From assembly GCF_004912135.1 (NCBI RefSeq), contig NZ_STGU01000010.1:62001-126000 (forward strand): a stretch of 64,000 bases of DNA, read 5' to 3'. Each line of letters opens with the position of its first letter. The stretch's first letter is position 1. Source of the stretch: Rhizobium rosettiformans W3 (GTDB taxonomy: Bacteria > Pseudomonadota > Alphaproteobacteria > Rhizobiales > Rhizobiaceae). Made by a program: the position numbers and the translations under genes. The notes under the pieces were generated by a model that made no database searches, was not told the origin of the DNA, and was given only the letters and a program-made list of their open reading frames with translations. Below, one piece after another: positions 61,470-64,000 of the stretch.

Positions 61470-61640
61470 ACAAAAGCTCACGCTCCGGACAAGCTTAAGC
61501 GGGTAATTCAGAGCTTGTTAACATGCGTCGGTCATCCTGCTCGAATGCCGGTGTGATATCGCTGATATCGCGACATGAGGTCTGGCCGGCTGAGGCCCGC
61601 AAGGGCATGACCTTCCCTGGCCGCATCAAGGACCGCGCCC

Positions 61641-61790
61641 ATGAGCCCTGAGACCCGCAAGCCCCGTGCCATCGCCATTGCCGCCACCCGTGCGCGGGAC
61701 GAGGAACGCACGCGTCTTCGTCATCTGAGCATCGTCTGCTTCTATGCTGCCAGTGCGCTTGCCGCGCTCGCCCTCGGCCTGCTCGGCTGA
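61641..61790 (+). CDS. Small single-pass membrane protein (49 aa)
   Basis: A 49-codon frame starts ATG with AAGGA about 8 nt upstream. The first half is basic (MSPETRKPRAIAIAATRARD), the second half (from about residue 30, [20 protein letters not shown] in part) is a membrane helix ending at the stop. Size and layout suggest a small membrane protein. No family is recognised. Confidence 0.55.
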   Translation: MSPETRKPRAIAIAATRARDEERTRLRHLSIVCFYAASALAALALGLLG

Positions 61791-62074
61791 AGCAATCCCC
61801 TCAATCTAGATGATGACGGCGGTCGCGTCCGATCGACCTTCGTGACGCGTGGTCGAGCCGCTGCCGCGCGACCTAGTCGGCATTAGACGTTGCACGTCTT
61901 CGACAGATTGTCCCGCTTTGAGACCCCGCTCTCGCCTTTAACGCAACCTTGAGACTTTTGCTGCAACCCTCTCCGATGGAGTGGAGTGCAGACTGTGGCG
62001 ATGACCTTCGGCGCAGTCGTTATTTTGAGGCGGCAGACACCGAGCGTGCGCCGTCTTCTGTTGGAGGAAGTCAT
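61791..62074 (+). other. Leader region of the second chemoreceptor gene
   Basis: This 284-bp gap must contain the promoter of the chemoreceptor. I see no clear sigma-70 pair, hairpin or repeat, only the ribosome site GGAGG at 62063-62067. Confidence 0.4.
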
Positions 62075-64000
62075 TTGATCGATCGTATTCTCTCGCGCTT
62101 TTCGATTTCGACCAAGGTGCTGGCCTTCGTGCTGCCCTTTGTACTTTCGATCACCGCAGTTGGTCTGATGGGCCTTTACGCATCGGGCCTCCTCCAGCAG
62201 CGTATGGAAATCTCCAACGGCACGATGCGCTCCCTGAACGGCTTCCGAAACGTGAACGCCGCGATGACCCGCTTCCTCGATCAGACCTCTGAGGAAACCC
62301 GCACCGCCGTGGTCTCGGAACTCTCGACCCAGCAGGCGACGCTCAACCAGAACATCGCCGAGATCGGCACTGACGGCACGGGCCGCAACTTCCTCGACGA
62401 GGCGATCGCTGGAACCGGCGCCGTCAACGAGAAGATCGACACCCTCTGGCAATTGCATGAATCCGAAGTCGCGCTGGCCGCGGCGATCCAGGACCATCTC
62501 AAGGGACTGATGGCCCAGCAGATCCGCGTTTCTGACGAAGCGCAGAAGCTGCAGCGGGCCGTGCTCGGCGGTGAGAACGATGCAAAGAGCGCGCTGAAGG
62601 AGGCGGACCGCCTGTCTGCAGCGGCCGGTCAGCTGGCCGAGGTCAGCAAGGGTTATTTCTCCGCCGGCCTGCCGGAGGCTCAGTTCCCCTATCTGCAGAC
62701 GCAGGTGGCAGAGCTGGTCAAGACGCAGCGCAAGATCGCCAACGCGCTTCCGGCTGAGCACAAGGGCATGGGCAAGGAGCTGCAGGCCGCGATCAACGAT
62801 ATCAAGAAGATCATTGCCGCTGGTGATACCAGCATGGACGCAGGGCGCGCGATGGGAAGCATCCTCGCGCAGTTCCGCGGTTTCCAGGCCATCCTGACGG
62901 AGAGTGCCGCAACGAAATATGCCGAGTCGGTGCAGAAATTCGCGGCCGTCGAAACCGGCGCCGTCCAGGCAGCCGACGTCTTGGTCGGAAGCCGCACCCT
63001 CATCGCGGACGTTTATGATCTGCGCATCATGACCGCGACCTTCCTCAACGTGAAGGACGACACCACACGCGAGCCGATCCTCCGCCAGATCAAGCTGATC
63101 GGCGATAATCTGGCCGTTCTCGGCGGAAGCATCTCTGATAAGGCTTTCTACGACAGCCTGACCGCCGCGATCACCCCGCTTCTCGCATCCCTGACGGCCG
63201 ACACCGAAGCGCTCGTGAAGACGAGCGCCGAGCGCATCGCAAGCTTCGATGAAGCCAGCCGCACGATGGATGCGATCTGGGCCTCGCTGACCTCGTTTGC
63301 AGATCTGCAGAAGGATGTCGCGGGCACCGAACGCCAGGAGGCGAACCGCCTCTCGATCGGCACCATGATTGCAGGCGTCGCGCTCGCTGTCATCGGCGGT
63401 ATCGCGCTCGTCATGACGCTGCAGCGTCCGATCGCACGCATTACGGCCACCATGCAGCGGCTGGCCGAAGGCGACCTCGAAGCCGGTATCGCCGGTGATA
63501 AGCGCGGTGACGAAATCGGTGCCATGGCTCGGGCACTCGCCGTCTTCAAGACCAATGCCCGCACCAAGCTGGAGATCGAATCCGAGCGTCAGCGCGAGCA
63601 GATGGAGGCCGAAGCCGAGCGTCGCCGCAACGATGAGGAAAAGCAGGCGCTCGACCAGCAGATCGAACATGCCGTCGGCAAGCTGGCCCAGGCTCTGGAG
63701 CGTCTCGCCAATGGCGACATCTCGTTCGAGATCGAGGGCCGCTTCCATGGCCGTCTCGAACAGCTCCGCAACGACTTCAACCTCTCGCTAGCGCGCCTGC
63801 GCGACACGATGCACCAGATCTCGGGCAACGTGGACCAGATCCAGAACAACGGCCGCCAGATGGCGCAGTCGGCGCTCGATCTCGCGCGCCGCACCGAACA
63901 GCAGGCCGCATCTCTGGAAGAGACGGCCGCCGCCGTTGACGAGATCACCGCAGCCGTTCGCTCGTCCTCCGAGCGTGCGGAAATGGTCAACGGCGTCGTC
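62075..64000 (+). CDS. Transmembrane methyl-accepting chemotaxis protein (3' end outside window)
   Basis: The frame runs open to the window end (642 codons). It starts at TTG with GGAGG 7 nt upstream, giving MIDRILSRFSISTKVLAFVL. The first membrane segment is at about residues 14-36, a long helical periplasmic domain follows to about 425, and the second membrane segment is TMIAGVALAVIGGIALVMTL (about 428-448). A HAMP domain (RPIARITATMQRLAEGDLEA), a second HAMP-like stretch and the start of the signalling domain ([20 protein letters not shown]) come next. The conserved hairpin tip lies outside the window. The ligand is unknown. Confidence 0.92.
   Translation, partial: MIDRILSRFSISTKVLAFVLPFVLSITAVGLMGLYASGLLQQRMEISNGTMRSLNGFRNVNAAMTRFLDQTSEETRTAVVSELSTQQATLNQNIAEIGTDGTGRNFLDEAIAGTGAVNEKIDTLWQLHESEVALAAAIQDHLKGLMAQQIRVSDEAQKLQRAVLGGENDAKSALKEADRLSAAAGQLAEVSKGYFSAGLPEAQFPYLQTQVAELVKTQRKIANALPAEHKGMGKELQAAINDIKKIIAAGDTSMDAGRAMGSILAQFRGFQAILTESAATKYAESVQKFAAVETGAVQAADVLVGSRTLIADVYDLRIMTATFLNVKDDTTREPILRQIKLIGDNLAVLGGSISDKAFYDSLTAAITPLLASLTADTEALVKTSAERIASFDEASRTMDAIWASLTSFADLQKDVAGTERQEANRLSIGTMIAGVALAVIGGIALVMTLQRPIARITATMQRLAEGDLEAGIAGDKRGDEIGAMARALAVFKTNARTKLEIESERQREQMEAEAERRRNDEEKQALDQQIEHAVGKLAQALERLANGDISFEIEGRFHGRLEQLRNDFNLSLARLRDTMHQISGNVDQIQNNGRQMAQSALDLARRTEQQAASLEETAAAVDEITAAVRSSSERAEMVNGVV

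Noticed and set aside
61883..63748. 621-codon minus-strand frame opposite the second chemoreceptor
   Set aside because: The plus strand has a ribosome site, membrane helices, HAMP and signalling motifs in one frame; the minus frame has none.
1..64000. CRISPR arrays, prophage, transposons, tRNA-linked islands, toxin-antitoxin pairs
   Set aside because: No array of spaced repeats, integrase, transposase, tRNA-like cloverleaf or typical toxin gene was found on reading; base composition looks even.

Overview
The window looks like chromosomal DNA of a Rhizobiaceae member, closest in layout to the Agrobacterium/Rhizobium/Sinorhizobium group. It has high GC, a flagellar supercluster in the rhizobial order (motA, fliM, fliN and fliG on one strand; flgF-fliI-flgBC-fliE-flgG-flgA-flgI-motE-flgH-fliL-fliP on the other), the rhizobial motility genes motC, motE, rem, flaF and flbT, four tandem flagellins, an aglR-aglEFGAK alpha-glucoside locus and a zwf-pgl-edd operon. 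No species is claimed. No tRNA, rRNA, CRISPR array, insertion sequence or prophage was seen.

Layout: 1-3733 (minus strand) holds motA-fliM-fliN-fliG. 3958-12838 is one tightly coupled plus-strand operon from flgF to fliP, with many 4-nt overlaps. 13087-17888 holds four flagellin genes, each with its own leader and most with their own terminator. 18153-23388 carries a FliH-like gene, motB, motC, fliK and a lytic transglycosylase. 23669-24340 is the regulator rem. 24484-34718 holds flgE, flgK, flgL, flaF, flbT, flgD, fliQ, flhA, fliR and four small late genes resembling FliJ, FlgJ (N-terminal part), FlgN and FliL. 34854-36699 has a WecG/TagA-type glycosyltransferase and folD. 36723-44694 is the agl locus. 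44900-50000 is a mixed region (PilZ-like protein, atypical SDR, Tlde1/DUF2778 protein, alpha/beta hydrolase, DUF4394 protein). 49749-51004 is an ECF sigma/anti-sigma pair. 51046-52842 is a soluble PAS chemoreceptor. 53117-57241 is zwf-pgl-edd (Entner-Doudoroff entry). 57427-60163 is a PuuA/PuuB-like pair, 60288-61469 a HI0933-family flavoprotein, and 62075 to the window end a truncated transmembrane chemoreceptor.

How it works together: the first 34.7 kb encodes most of the motor, export apparatus, rod, hook and filament plus two regulators. Missing from the window are fliF, flhB, visN/visR and the che genes. Metabolic genes after it take up and hydrolyse alpha-glucosides and feed glucose-6-phosphate to the Entner-Doudoroff route; two chemoreceptors sit among them.

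Most interesting non-coding signals: (i) all four flagellin mRNAs start with a related leader that can fold into two hairpins, the second holding the ribosome binding site in three of the four, with a covarying base pair in the first; FlbT and FlaF are encoded nearby. (ii) CtrA-type TTAA-N7-TTAA sites lie upstream of rem and two flagellins, with a degenerate one before flgF. (iii) An 11-bp hairpin covers the fliQ ribosome binding site. (iv) Three identical ATTGTGCGCAAT boxes precede the alpha/beta hydrolase gene. (v) Three LacI-type operators sit between aglR and aglE.
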